Below, piece after piece: positions 1-8,275 of a stretch of 64,000 nt of DNA. Origin of the DNA: Azospirillaceae bacterium (lineage in GTDB: Bacteria; Pseudomonadota; Alphaproteobacteria; Azospirillales; Azospirillaceae); assembly GCA_028283825.1 (NCBI GenBank), contig JAPWJW010000003.1, positions 1,201,501 to 1,265,500 of the forward strand, given 5' to 3'. Within the stretch, counting starts at the first letter, position 1, and each line of letters starts with the position of its first letter. A model generated the notes under the pieces. The model did not search any database. It was given only the letters and a program-made list of their open reading frames with translations, and was not told the origin of the DNA. The translations under genes were made by a program, and so were the position numbers.

Positions 1-662
1 CCATCCGCCTGGTGGGCCATGCCCAGGTTGCACCAATAGCCACCGTTGCCGGGGCTGAGGTCGATGGCCCGGCGATAGGCCGCCATGGCCTCCACCAGCC
101 GCCCCAGGCCGCGCAGCGCGTTGCCCAGGTTGGCATGGGCGTCGGCATAGCCGGACGCCTGGTCCAGCGCCCGGCGGTAACAATCGGCGGCCTCGGCCCA
201 GCGGCCGGCGGCGAAATGGGCGTTGCCCTCGCCGTTCAGCGCCGCCGCCCGTGCCAGCCGCGCCTCGGCCAGCCGGCGCAGACCTTCTTCCGCCGCCGGC
301 AGCCCCGGCTGCAAGCCCAGCGCCCGGCGGAAGGTCGCCGCCGCGTCCTCCTCCTGGCCCAGGTCGGCCAGGACATTGCCCAGGTTCACGTACAGCACGG
401 CATTGCCGGGGGCCAGCGCCAGGGCCTGGGCGTAGGTCGCGGCCGCCGGCGCCAGCTGGCCCAGGCGGCGCAGGGCCACGCCCAGATTGACCAGCGCCGG
501 TATGGAATCCGCCTGCGCCGCCAGCGCCTGGCGCAGGGTCGCCACCGCCTCTTCCAGACGGCCTTGCTGGATCAGCGCCACGCCCAGGTCGGACAGGGCG
601 ACGGCATCCAGGGGGGCCGTTTCAGCCCCGGTCCCGCTTTCCCCCCCGTCCTGCTCCGTCAC
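1..662 (-). CDS. TPR-repeat protein (C-terminus beyond window)
   Basis: The reverse strand reads open from a GTG at 662 to the left edge, so the C-terminal part is missing. The translation is a run of roughly 34-residue units of the tetratricopeptide type, with motifs such as LSDLGVALIQQGRLEEAVA near the start and NGGYWCNLGMAHQAD at the edge. TPR arrays are protein-interaction scaffolds; the architecture resembles the TPR front half of O-GlcNAc-transferase-like or sulfotransferase-fused proteins, but any such domain would lie outside the window. There is no ATG near the start; the GTG follows a G-rich stretch that could serve as ribosome binding site, and TTG at 692 is an alternative. It lies downstream of nrdB on the same strand, separated by an intergenic hairpin repeat, and is probably transcribed independently. 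Confidence 0.7.
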   Translation of the reverse strand, partial: MTEQDGGESGTGAETAPLDAVALSDLGVALIQQGRLEEAVATLRQALAAQADSIPALVNLGVALRRLGQLAPAAATYAQALALAPGNAVLYVNLGNVLADLGQEEDAAATFRRALGLQPGLPAAEEGLRRLAEARLARAAALNGEGNAHFAAGRWAEAADCYRRALDQASGYADAHANLGNALRGLGRLVEAMAAYRRAIDLSPGNGGYWCNLGMAHQAD

Positions 663-794
663 GCCCCGCCCCCAAAGATGGCACCGGCCCAAAACGGCCG
701 AGGCGCCGATGGTGACCCATCGACGCCCCGTCTGAAAACACCTGATGTGCCATCCGGCCAATCACACCGCCCAGGCGCCAACCGAGCGCAGCGG

Positions 795-893
795 GTAGGC
801 CCCGACCGGGGCCGCCGCGGCGTTTCGGGAAGCGTCAGCGGACTGAAACGCGAGGACAGCCAAATGGCCGGATAGCCATGCCGGCGCCTGAGG
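795..893 (-). repeat. Three-hairpin intergenic repeat, copy R1
   Basis: Read on the minus strand, the element starts nine bases after the nrdB stop codon. Hairpin 1 is ATGGCT-ATCC-GGCCAT (one T-G pair), hairpin 2 has the arms GCGTTTC and GAAACGC around a loop that begins AGTCC, and hairpin 3 is GGCCCC-GGTC-GGGGCC followed by TAC. The stems differ from the other copies, the loops do not. The rest of 663-901 shows no gene. Confidence 0.85.
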
Positions 894-901
894 AACAGCA
901 A

Positions 902-1867
902 TCAGTCAAACGCCTCGTCCCAGCTGCCGCCGGTGGCGGCCTTGCTGTACTCGGTGGCGCGGTTCTCGAAGAAGTTGGCGTGCTCCACGCCGTTCAGCAT
1001 CACGTCCATCCACGGCAGCGGGTTCTTTTCCACGCGGTAGATGGGCTGCAGTTCCAGCTGCACCAGGCGGCGGTCGGCGATCCAGCGGATGTACTGCTTC
1101 ACGTCCTCGGCCGTCAGGCCCTGCACGCCGCCCATCTCGAACGCCAGGTCGATGAAGGCGTCCTCATGCGCCACGATGGTGGAGCAGGCGACGTAGAGAT
1201 CCTTCTGGAAATCCTCGTTCCAGATCTCCGGGTTTTCGGCGATGAAGGTGCGGAACAGGCGGATGGCCGACTGGGTGTGCAGCGTCTCGTCCCGCACCGA
1301 CCAGGTCACGATCTGCCCCATGCCCTTCATCTTGTTGAAGCGCGGGAAGTTCATGAGGATGGCGAAGCTGGCGAACAGCTGCAGGCCTTCGGTGAAGGCG
1401 CCGAACACCGCCAGCGTCTTGGCGATGTTGGTCGGGTTGTCGACCGTGAATTCCTGCATGTAGTCGTACTTGTCCTTCATCTCCTTGTAGTGGAGGAAGG
1501 CGGAGTACTCCAGCTCCGGCATGCCGATCGTATCCAGCAGGTGGCTGTAGGCTGCGATGTGGATGGTCTCGATGTTGGAGAAGGCCGAGAGCATCATCTG
1601 CACCTCGGTCGGCTGGAACACCGCCGCGTACTTCTTCATGTAGCAGTTGTTCACCTCGACATCGGCCTGGGTGAAGAACCGGAAGATCTGGGTCAGCAGG
1701 TTGCGCTCGCCGTCCGACAGCTTCTGGCGCCAATCCTTCACGTCGTCGGCCAACGGCACCTCTTCCGGCATCCAGTGCAGGCGCTGCTGCGTCAGCCAGG
1801 CCTCATAGGCCCAGGGATAACGGAAGGGCTTGTAGACGGGATTGGGGGTCAGAAGCTGGCTGGCCAC
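902..1867 (-). CDS. nrdB: Ribonucleoside-diphosphate reductase beta subunit
   Basis: The small subunit of class I ribonucleotide reductase holds the dimetal centre that generates the radical used by NrdA to make deoxyribonucleotides. The 321-residue protein shows the ferritin-like ligand motifs: ADVEVNN (Asp), ETIHIAAY (Glu, His and, four residues on, the radical Tyr), FTEGLQ (Glu) and RDETLH (Glu, His). Presence of the tyrosine supports a Tyr-radical (class Ia-like) enzyme rather than a Tyr-less one. It is the third gene of the run nrdA, EF-hand lipoprotein, nrdB on the minus strand, with 38 bp to the lipoprotein stop. Its own stop is followed directly by repeat R1. The family call is secure. 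Confidence 0.97.
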   Translation of the reverse strand: MASQLLTPNPVYKPFRYPWAYEAWLTQQRLHWMPEEVPLADDVKDWRQKLSDGERNLLTQIFRFFTQADVEVNNCYMKKYAAVFQPTEVQMMLSAFSNIETIHIAAYSHLLDTIGMPELEYSAFLHYKEMKDKYDYMQEFTVDNPTNIAKTLAVFGAFTEGLQLFASFAILMNFPRFNKMKGMGQIVTWSVRDETLHTQSAIRLFRTFIAENPEIWNEDFQKDLYVACSTIVAHEDAFIDLAFEMGGVQGLTAEDVKQYIRWIADRRLVQLELQPIYRVEKNPLPWMDVMLNGVEHANFFENRATEYSKAATGGSWDEAFD

Positions 1868-1905
1868 GGTCGAAAATCCGTTCTCTTCTCAAGACATCAA
1901 AAGGA

Positions 1906-2547
1906 TCAAGACCGTTTCAGCGCCTCCAACGGCGCCATCATGGCCTTGAGGAATTCATCCCGGGTCACGCGGCCGTCATGGTCGGCGTCCCAGCTGTCGA
2001 ACTTGCGCATCGACTGGGCGCGCAACTCAGCCCGCGTCACCCGGAAGTCGCTGTCGGTATCGGCCGACATCACCGGATCCAGTCCCACCTGCAGGCGCAC
2101 GCGGGACCGCATCTGGTACTGCTGCTCCGCCGGCACCGGCTCCACCGAATCCGGCATCACCGGACGATCATGGGCGCCCAGCAGGGTGGTGGCCTCATGC
2201 GGCGGCGCCTGGAAAGGCTGGCCCAGGCGGTACTTTTCCAGTTCGGCCGAGGTGACGCTGCCGTCATGGTCCCGGTCGAACAGGTCGAAGCTGCGGTCGG
2301 TGTCGGCCAGCACCTCGTCCCGGGTCAGGACGCCGTCATGGTTGGCGTCCGTACCGTTGAACCACAGCATCATCGCCGTCTTGTACTGCAACTCGCTGTC
2401 GCCGGGCGGCCCCAGGATCTGGCCCGAGGGGCTGACCGGCACCAGCCGCAGGAAGGGATTCACGGGCGGGCCATGGCCGCAACCGGCAAGCCCAAGGGCC
2501 ATGGACAACGCCAAGGCCGTGCCGGCCAGTCCCCTAACAACCCGCAT
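1906..2547 (-). CDS. EF-hand lipoprotein
   Basis: The product is 213 residues long. An N-terminal signal ends in the lipobox LAGC with the lipidated Cys at residue 23, predicting an envelope lipoprotein. Four EF-hand loops follow: DANHDGVLTRDE (about 67-78), DRDHDGSVTSAE (91-102), DTDSDFRVTRAE (163-174, with Phe replacing the usual Gly, so degenerate) and DADHDGRVTRDE (187-198). Calcium binding is inferred from the loops. The gene sits between nrdA (68 bp upstream) and nrdB (38 bp downstream) on the same strand, an unexpected place for an envelope protein; the three may be co-transcribed. No catalytic domain is visible and the physiological role is unknown. Confidence 0.88.
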   Translation of the reverse strand: MRVVRGLAGTALALSMALGLAGCGHGPPVNPFLRLVPVSPSGQILGPPGDSELQYKTAMMLWFNGTDANHDGVLTRDEVLADTDRSFDLFDRDHDGSVTSAELEKYRLGQPFQAPPHEATTLLGAHDRPVMPDSVEPVPAEQQYQMRSRVRLQVGLDPVMSADTDSDFRVTRAELRAQSMRKFDSWDADHDGRVTRDEFLKAMMAPLEALKRS

Positions 2548-2615
2548 GCTTTTCCCCGCCAGCCGTGGATGGACCAGAAGTCCGAGGCCCCAACCCCGGA
2601 CCCTGATTTAAGGGG

Positions 2616-4457
2616 TCACTGGCAGGCCAGGCATTCCTCGTAATTAGTCACTTCCACGGCTGGCGCAACTGCGCCTTTCGCCTCGGCCTTTTTGGCCACG
2701 ACGGCGCCGATGTCGGCCTCGGCCCGCTGGATGGACATGGAGCGGAGATAATAGAGGCTCTTCACGCCCTTCTTCCAGGCCTGGAAGTGGATCTGGTGCA
2801 GGTCGCGCTTATGCACATCGGCCGGCAGGAAGATGTTCAGGCTCTGCGACTGGCAGATGAAGGGCGTGCGGTCGGCCGCATGCTCGATCAGCCAGCGCTG
2901 GTCCAGTTCGAACGCGGTCTTGAACACGTCGCGCTCGATATCCGACAGGAAGTCCAGGTGCTGGACCGAACCGCCGTTCAGGGTGATGGACGACCAAGTG
3001 TCCTCATCATTGCGACCGTAAGTCGCCAGCACCTGCTCCAGGTACTTGTTACGCACCGAGAACGAGCCCGACAAAGTCTTGTGGTTGAAGGCGTTGGCCG
3101 CCGCCGGCTCGATGCCGGGCGAGGCGCCGCCGCAGATGATGGAGATGCTGGCCGTCGGCGCGATGGCGATCTTGTTGGAGAAACGCTCCTCCGAGCCATA
3201 GTCGGCGGCGTCCGGGCAGGCGCCGCGCTCACGCCCCAGCTTCAGCGAGGCCTCGTCGGCCTGGCGCTTGATGTGGGCGAACATGCGCTTGTTCCACACC
3301 TTGGCCATCACGCCTTCCAGCGGCAGGCCCTGGCTTTGCAGGAAGCTGTGGAAACCCATGACGCCCAGGCCCACCGAACGCTCACGTTCGGCGGAGTACT
3401 TGGCGCGCGCCATATCATCCGGCGCCTTTTCGATGAAGTCGCTCATGACGTTGTCGAGGAAACGCAGCGTGTCCTCGATGAAGGTCGGGTGGTCCTGCCA
3501 CTCGGGGAAATATTCCAGGTTCAGCGACGACAGGCAGCAGACGGCCGTGCGGTCGCCACCCAGATGGTCCTTGCCCGTCGGCAGCGTGATCTCGCTGCAC
3601 AGGTTGGACATCTTCACCGACAGGCCGGCCATCTTCTGGTGTTCCGGCAGGGCGCGGTTCACGTGATCGACGAACAGCAGGTAGGGCTCCCCCGTCTCGA
3701 CGCGGGCGGTCAGGATGCGGATCCACAAGGACCGGGCGGAGATGCGGCGGATGACGGCGCCATCCTTGGGGCTGGTCAGCGCCCATTCCTCATCCTTCTC
3801 CACCGCGCGCATGAAGGCGTCGGGGATGACCACGCCGTGGTGCAGGTTCAAGGCCTTGCGGTTCGGATCGCCACCGGTGGGGCGGCGCATCTCGATGAAT
3901 TCCTCGATCTCGGGATGGTAGACCGGCAGGTACGTGGCGGCGGAGCCACGGCGCAAGCTGCCCTGGCTGATGGCCAGCGTCAGGCTGTCCATGACGCGGA
4001 TGAAGGGCACGACGCCGGAAGTCTTGCCGTTGCCGCCCACCTTCTCGCCGATGGAGCGCAGGTTGCCCCAATAGCTGCCGATGCCGCCGCCGCGCGAGGC
4101 CAGCCAGACGTTCTCGTTCCAGAGGTCGACGATGCCCTTCAGGCTATCGTTGCACTCATTCAGGAAGCAGCTGATGGGCAGCCCGCGCGAGGTGCCGCCG
4201 TTGGACAGCACCGGCGTCGCCGGCATGAACCACAGGCGCGAGATATAGTCGTACAGCCGCTGGGCATGGGCGGAATCGTCAGCGTAGTAGCTGGCCACGC
4301 GGGCGAACAGATCCTGGAAGCTTTCGCCGGGCATCAGGTAGCGGTCGGTCAAGGTGGCCTTGCCGAACGCCGTCAGCAGATCATCGCGAGAATGATCCAC
4401 AACGACCGCCGGACGGTTAGCGACTTGAATCCGACCGAAAACGTCTCCGTCCCGCAT
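2616..4457 (-). CDS. nrdA: Ribonucleoside-diphosphate reductase alpha subunit (short form)
   Basis: The catalytic subunit reduces ribonucleotides and pairs with the nearby NrdB. Active-site features are visible: SNLCSEI contains the Asn, radical Cys and Glu of the catalytic trio, PISCFLNEC and AVCCLSS carry the redox cysteines, SLYYLRS carries the tandem tyrosines of the radical pathway, and the protein ends in the re-reducing pair CLACQ. At 613 residues it is much shorter than the roughly 760 residues of the E. coli enzyme and starts almost directly in the catalytic barrel, so the N-terminal ATP-cone that senses dATP appears to be absent; activity control would then differ. The ATG at 4457 follows a good GGGGA ribosome site that overlaps a DnaA-box-like sequence. 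Confidence 0.96.
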   Translation of the reverse strand: MRDGDVFGRIQVANRPAVVVDHSRDDLLTAFGKATLTDRYLMPGESFQDLFARVASYYADDSAHAQRLYDYISRLWFMPATPVLSNGGTSRGLPISCFLNECNDSLKGIVDLWNENVWLASRGGGIGSYWGNLRSIGEKVGGNGKTSGVVPFIRVMDSLTLAISQGSLRRGSAATYLPVYHPEIEEFIEMRRPTGGDPNRKALNLHHGVVIPDAFMRAVEKDEEWALTSPKDGAVIRRISARSLWIRILTARVETGEPYLLFVDHVNRALPEHQKMAGLSVKMSNLCSEITLPTGKDHLGGDRTAVCCLSSLNLEYFPEWQDHPTFIEDTLRFLDNVMSDFIEKAPDDMARAKYSAERERSVGLGVMGFHSFLQSQGLPLEGVMAKVWNKRMFAHIKRQADEASLKLGRERGACPDAADYGSEERFSNKIAIAPTASISIICGGASPGIEPAAANAFNHKTLSGSFSVRNKYLEQVLATYGRNDEDTWSSITLNGGSVQHLDFLSDIERDVFKTAFELDQRWLIEHAADRTPFICQSQSLNIFLPADVHKRDLHQIHFQAWKKGVKSLYYLRSMSIQRAEADIGAVVAKKAEAKGAVAPAVEVTNYEECLACQ

Positions 4458-4460
4458 GAC

Positions 4461-4497
4461 TTATCCCCAGGCTGTGTATGAATTGCGCTGTGGATAA
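4461..4497. promoter_or_regulatory. Cluster of DnaA-box-like 9-mers at the nrdA start
   Basis: Three sequences resembling the DnaA box TTATNCACA occur in 37 bp: TTATCCCCA at 4461-4469, TCATACACA (reverse strand) at 4473-4481 and a perfect TTATCCACA (reverse strand) at 4489-4497. They lie directly upstream of nrdA, and the first overlaps its Shine-Dalgarno sequence. DnaA boxes control nrdAB in E. coli; the same role here is inferred. Confidence 0.6.
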
Positions 4498-4717
4498 CCG
4501 AGGGCCGGACACCACATCTTGCGGCAACGAGCGCTGATCCTACCAAATCATGACAACGCGCGGACGGAATTTTTTCGTCTCGGACGGCTATTTTCCCATT
4601 GACCCGAAAAGCCCAGGCAACCTGCGGCATGGATTGCGGTATGGTGGGGTCCGACCATGGTTAATGACGGCCCGACCTGTCCGAAAGGGGGCCGCCCGAC
4701 AGCCTGGAGGCAGCCTG

Positions 4718-6101
4718 ATGTTCATCGCGTGCTCTAACCTTATCGTCCCCAACCCCCCTACATGTTGTGCCGGTATCGCGGTGGGGGACATAGATGGTGA
4801 TGGACGCTTCGACTTCGTGATCACCTGCGCCGACGCCCCCAACCGGGTGCTGAGTTGGGATGGCGGTGCCCTGGTGGAGCATCCGGCGGGTCCGCTGGCC
4901 GATGGCCGGGCCTGCGCCCGCGCCGCCCTGTTCGCCGACATGGACGGCGACGGGCGCGAGGAACTCTACATATTGAATGAGCCCGTCGCCGGAACAGTGC
5001 CCACGCCCGACCGGCTGTTCGCCTGCTTCGGCAACCGCTGGATCGACCTGGCCGCCCTGCCGGAGAATTTCCCCGCCGCCAACCGCGCCGCCGGCACCGC
5101 CCTGGCCTGTATCGACCGCCACGGCACCGGCCGCTACGGCATCGTCGTGGGCGGCGAGGGCGTGCCCCTGCAACTGTTCGAACTGGACCGGCGCGGCCGC
5201 CTGCATGAGGTGGCGGAGGAGGCCGGCCTGGACATCGAGGCCGACGCCCGCCTGTTGCTGGGATCCTGCCTGACCGGGTCCCTGCCCGACCTGTTCGTCG
5301 GCTGCGCCAACGGCCCCAACCTGCTGTTCCGCAATCTGGGCGGCGGCCAGTATGAGGAGGTGGCGGACGAGGTCGGGCTGGACGATCCCTTCACCAACGC
5401 GGGGGCGGCCACCATCCTGGACGCCGACGGCGACGGCCTGGTCGACCTGCTGCTGGGCAATGCGGAGGGCCCGCACCGCCTGTTCCAGCATCGCGCCGGC
5501 GGCGGCTTCGTCGATGTGGCGCCGCCGGAAATGGCGCAAGCCGGCGACGTGCGCGCCGTCATCGCCGCCGATTTCGACAAATGACGGTTATGAGGAACTG
5601 TTCTTCAACCTGCATGGCCAGCCCAACCGCCTGTTCGCCTGGCGCGAGGACCGCTGGGTGTCCATCGACGTGGGCGATGCCGCCGAACCGGACGGCCTGG
5701 GCACCGCCGCCGTGGTGGCCGACATCGACGGCGACGGCCAGTTGGAACTGCTGATCGGCCATGGCGGCGACACCGGCCAGCCGCTGTCGCTGTTCCTGGC
5801 GTCGCCCACCGGCAACAACTGGCTGCGCGTCCTGCCCCTGACCGCCGGCGGCGCGCCGGCGCGCGGCGCCACCGTCTGCCTGACCGCGGGCGGGCGCCGC
5901 CAGCTGCGCAGCATCACCAGCGGCTCCGGCGGCCCGTATCAGCGCGAACCGGTGGCCCATTTCGGGCTGGGCGAATTGACGGTGGTGGACCTGCTGGAGA
6001 TCACCTGGCCCGACGGCGCCACCCTGAAGATGGAACAGCCCGACCTCTGCCGCCTGATGGTGGTGCACCACCCCAGCCAGGGGAATCAGGCATCCTGTTA
6101 G
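4718..6101 (+). pseudogene. CRTAC1/ASPIC-UnbV family protein, frameshifted
   Basis: The reading frame from ATG 4718 (GGAGG seven bases upstream) encodes FG-GAP/VCBS beta-propeller repeats with Asp-rich loops such as GDIDGDGRFDF, ADMDGDGREEL and LDADGDGLVDL. It stops at 5582-5584 after AADFDK. The next frame resumes immediately with NDGYEELFFNLHG, another Asp-rich loop (DIDGDGQLEL) and a C-terminal ASPIC/UnbV-like domain ending in DLLEITWPDGATL. Removing one A from the run at 5579-5581 restores ADFDNDGYEEL, so a single-base insertion separates the halves of one protein of about 460 residues. No signal peptide is obvious. The gene is divergent from nrdA. Either recent pseudogenisation or a sequencing error would explain it. 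Confidence 0.85.
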
Positions 6102-6298
6102 GCACACCCTCAAGCTAAATGCCGAAAGGCTTGCCTCATCCCACTTGATGACGGGGAGGAGACCAGCGCCTTGCCCCACGGGCGGCATTCATTTCAACGC
6201 ACTTTAGTTGAATTATAACAAATTATTAGTCCAAAAACGAGATATTCTGGACCATAATCTCGCATCAACAGCAACCTCTTTGGGATTGGGCGGCTGCG

Positions 6299-7897
6299 AT
6301 GGTCACAGCTGTATATGGCATTTTCGAAGGTGGTGGAGCAAAAGGCATTGCCCACATAGCCGGTGTTAAGGCCGCCGAAAGAAGCGATCTCGAATTCATC
6401 GGTGTGGCGGGCGCGTCCGCCGGCGCCCTTATTGCAGCCTTAATTGCCGTCGGTTACAAGGCCGATCAAATCTTCGACCCGGAATCGCCCAGCACCAATC
6501 TACTGAACCGGCACAGCATCAGTCCGCTCTCGCTATTGGGCGGGCCAGAGAAATGGGCCATGTTCGAGACGTCTCAACGCAAAGCTGCCACTGTAGCGAA
6601 ATGGGCGATGCGGGGTGGAATGGCGGCAGCGTGGCTGAAAAGTCCCGGCACTGTGAAAGTCGCCAGGGAAATCGCATCGACAGGCGGTTTCTTCGATACC
6701 GAACCTGTACGTCACGCACTCAATGAGTTCCTGCACACAAAACTGCGCATGCATCACGCGAATGCCGGGCGGGACATCGTCGTTCCGGAGCGTGTTCGCT
6801 TTCGCGACATCGATCCCACGGTCGCTCCGGAATGCTGTTCACTGAAAGTGATCGTCACCGATGTCACAAATCGGCGGATGATCGTATTCGGGGACATGCG
6901 CCAGCACGGCGATGTCGAGGTAGCTGAAGCGGTGGCGGCCTCGATAGCAATCCCCGGGGTATTCAAGCCCGCCCGCATTCCATCGTATCGGCATGGACCT
7001 GACGCGCTGTATGCGGATGGTGGCCTGGTATCAAATCTGCCCATTTGGGTGTTCGCGGAGGAAAAGCTGAATTACGAAAGGTCGGCATTGCCATGCGGGA
7101 AAGTGCCCACCCTCGCCTTCTCGCTTCGCGACGATGAAGAAGATACGGTTGCGCCACTCAACCAAAACAGCTTCGCATATTGGGTTTCGACAATCCGCAC
7201 GGCCGTCTTCGGCGGCCAGACCGTCGCCCGGCTCTTTGCCGCAGACCTGCAGCCAGTACAGATGGCGATCCGCCTGCGCGTGACGGAATTCGGCTTTTCG
7301 ACCAAGCGAGCGCTGGAAGGCTACCAGGACGCCTACACCGACGCCGCCCGTAGCGTCGTCCGGAATGTGCGACTTTTTCCAGCCAATAGGACTGCCCTAC
7401 TCAAAGCCTTTCATGACAACGCAATTGGATTGATACGAAATAACCCAAAACTCAATGGGATCAGTAAAATAAGAATTGCCCTTGTCAGACCTATTCCAGG
7501 AACAAATTCGTTCCGTGTTGAGGCTTCCTACAATATGGATCAGGACCCTGATGATCGGTTGATTTTCAGCCGGCTATCGGAGGGAGCGCCTGTAGCATTT
7601 CACGGCCGCGCACCTACCCTTCTCGATTTGCCCACCTTCTCCGCTAGTTCGATCCCACCGAATATGACAAAGTACGAATATGCCTTGGTAAGAGGTAATC
7701 TTGTAACCGCGATTTGCTTGCCCATATTTGCCGACGGCGTCGCGTGGGAAGATCCGGTGCCAGACAATCGACCGCCACCTCTTGGCGTCGTGTCCATTGA
7801 CAGCGTCCAGCCTCTTGATCAACTCTTCGCCGAAGTCGATGCTATAAAGAAGCTCGCGACATATAGCCTGACTTTGGCGCCGGCGCTTGAACCGTAA
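6299..7897 (+). CDS. Patatin-like phospholipase
   Basis: The 532-residue protein has the complete patatin catalytic set: the oxyanion glycine motif EGGGAKG (10-16), the nucleophile elbow GASAG with Ser40, and the catalytic dyad Asp in YADGGLVSNLP (Asp240). Patatins hydrolyse acyl chains of phospholipids. The region after about residue 290 has no feature I recognise. The protein is cytosolic by appearance, without signal peptide or membrane helices. The gene and its 200-bp upstream region are visibly more AT-rich than the neighbours, with the upstream stretch rich in A/T runs, which suggests horizontal acquisition. Patatins act as effectors in some anti-phage systems, but no nucleotide cyclase or other signature partner is adjacent; only the small gene 12 bp downstream travels with it. 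Confidence 0.88.
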   Translation: MVTAVYGIFEGGGAKGIAHIAGVKAAERSDLEFIGVAGASAGALIAALIAVGYKADQIFDPESPSTNLLNRHSISPLSLLGGPEKWAMFETSQRKAATVAKWAMRGGMAAAWLKSPGTVKVAREIASTGGFFDTEPVRHALNEFLHTKLRMHHANAGRDIVVPERVRFRDIDPTVAPECCSLKVIVTDVTNRRMIVFGDMRQHGDVEVAEAVAASIAIPGVFKPARIPSYRHGPDALYADGGLVSNLPIWVFAEEKLNYERSALPCGKVPTLAFSLRDDEEDTVAPLNQNSFAYWVSTIRTAVFGGQTVARLFAADLQPVQMAIRLRVTEFGFSTKRALEGYQDAYTDAARSVVRNVRLFPANRTALLKAFHDNAIGLIRNNPKLNGISKIRIALVRPIPGTNSFRVEASYNMDQDPDDRLIFSRLSEGAPVAFHGRAPTLLDLPTFSASSIPPNMTKYEYALVRGNLVTAICLPIFADGVAWEDPVPDNRPPPLGVVSIDSVQPLDQLFAEVDAIKKLATYSLTLAPALEP

Positions 7898-7909
7898 GGA
7901 AATGTGAGG

Positions 7910-8125
7910 ATGTCTGACTCCCTTCGTTTACTGGCTGCCGCTGCCCTTCGGGAAGGGCGGGATGGACCGTCCGCAGAATATACGGCCGGGCCCACCAGGA
8001 TCATGACCAATTTTTCCTTCACCGTTGGGCCAGCCGATGCACAGCTGATCAGGGAAACGCGTGCTCGCACGCAGCGCGCCCTAGATCTTACCCATTATGA
8101 CATCGAACGCTCGCCTAAGGGCTAA
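7910..8125 (+). CDS. Small hypothetical protein downstream of patatin
   Basis: A 71-residue protein beginning MSDSLRLLAAAALREG. The ATG at 7910 is preceded by AAGGA at 7896-7900, which overlaps the patatin stop codon, so the two genes look translationally coupled. GTG at 7904 would be an in-frame alternative start. The sequence has a mixed alpha/beta look, a charged C-terminal half (RETRARTQRALDL) and no membrane segment or Cys. I recognise no family. It could be a regulatory or immunity-like partner of the lipase, but this is inferred only from the tight spacing. A chance reading frame is not excluded. Confidence 0.5.
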   Translation: MSDSLRLLAAAALREGRDGPSAEYTAGPTRIMTNFSFTVGPADAQLIRETRARTQRALDLTHYDIERSPKG

Positions 8126-8275
8126 GGGCTGCCGGGGTCATTCCAAGGCGCCCTTTCGTATTGGTGCGCAAGAACAGGGGCGGCCCAAACTATCTCCCCG
8201 TTTTGCTTTGTTTACCAGGGCGCATGCCTATGGCATCGCCCGCCCCCCAGAGATTTGACACCGCTGAAGTGGTGA

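Noticed and set aside
878-2611. Long plus-strand open frame opposite nrdB and the EF-hand lipoprotein
   Set aside because: Composition is that of a reverse shadow (His, Gln, Val and Arg-rich, no domain), no ribosome site, while the opposite strand encodes recognisable proteins.
2787-4481. Plus-strand open frame of more than 500 codons opposite nrdA
   Set aside because: Antisense shadow of nrdA in high-GC DNA; no recognisable motif.
4458-4660. NrdR boxes upstream of nrdA
   Set aside because: No sequence close to the NrdR palindrome is seen; only DnaA-like boxes are evident.
6299-8125. CBASS defence system
   Set aside because: A patatin is present, but no CD-NTase, Cap2/Cap3 or HORMA/TRIP13 gene is adjacent; the small partner is unassigned.
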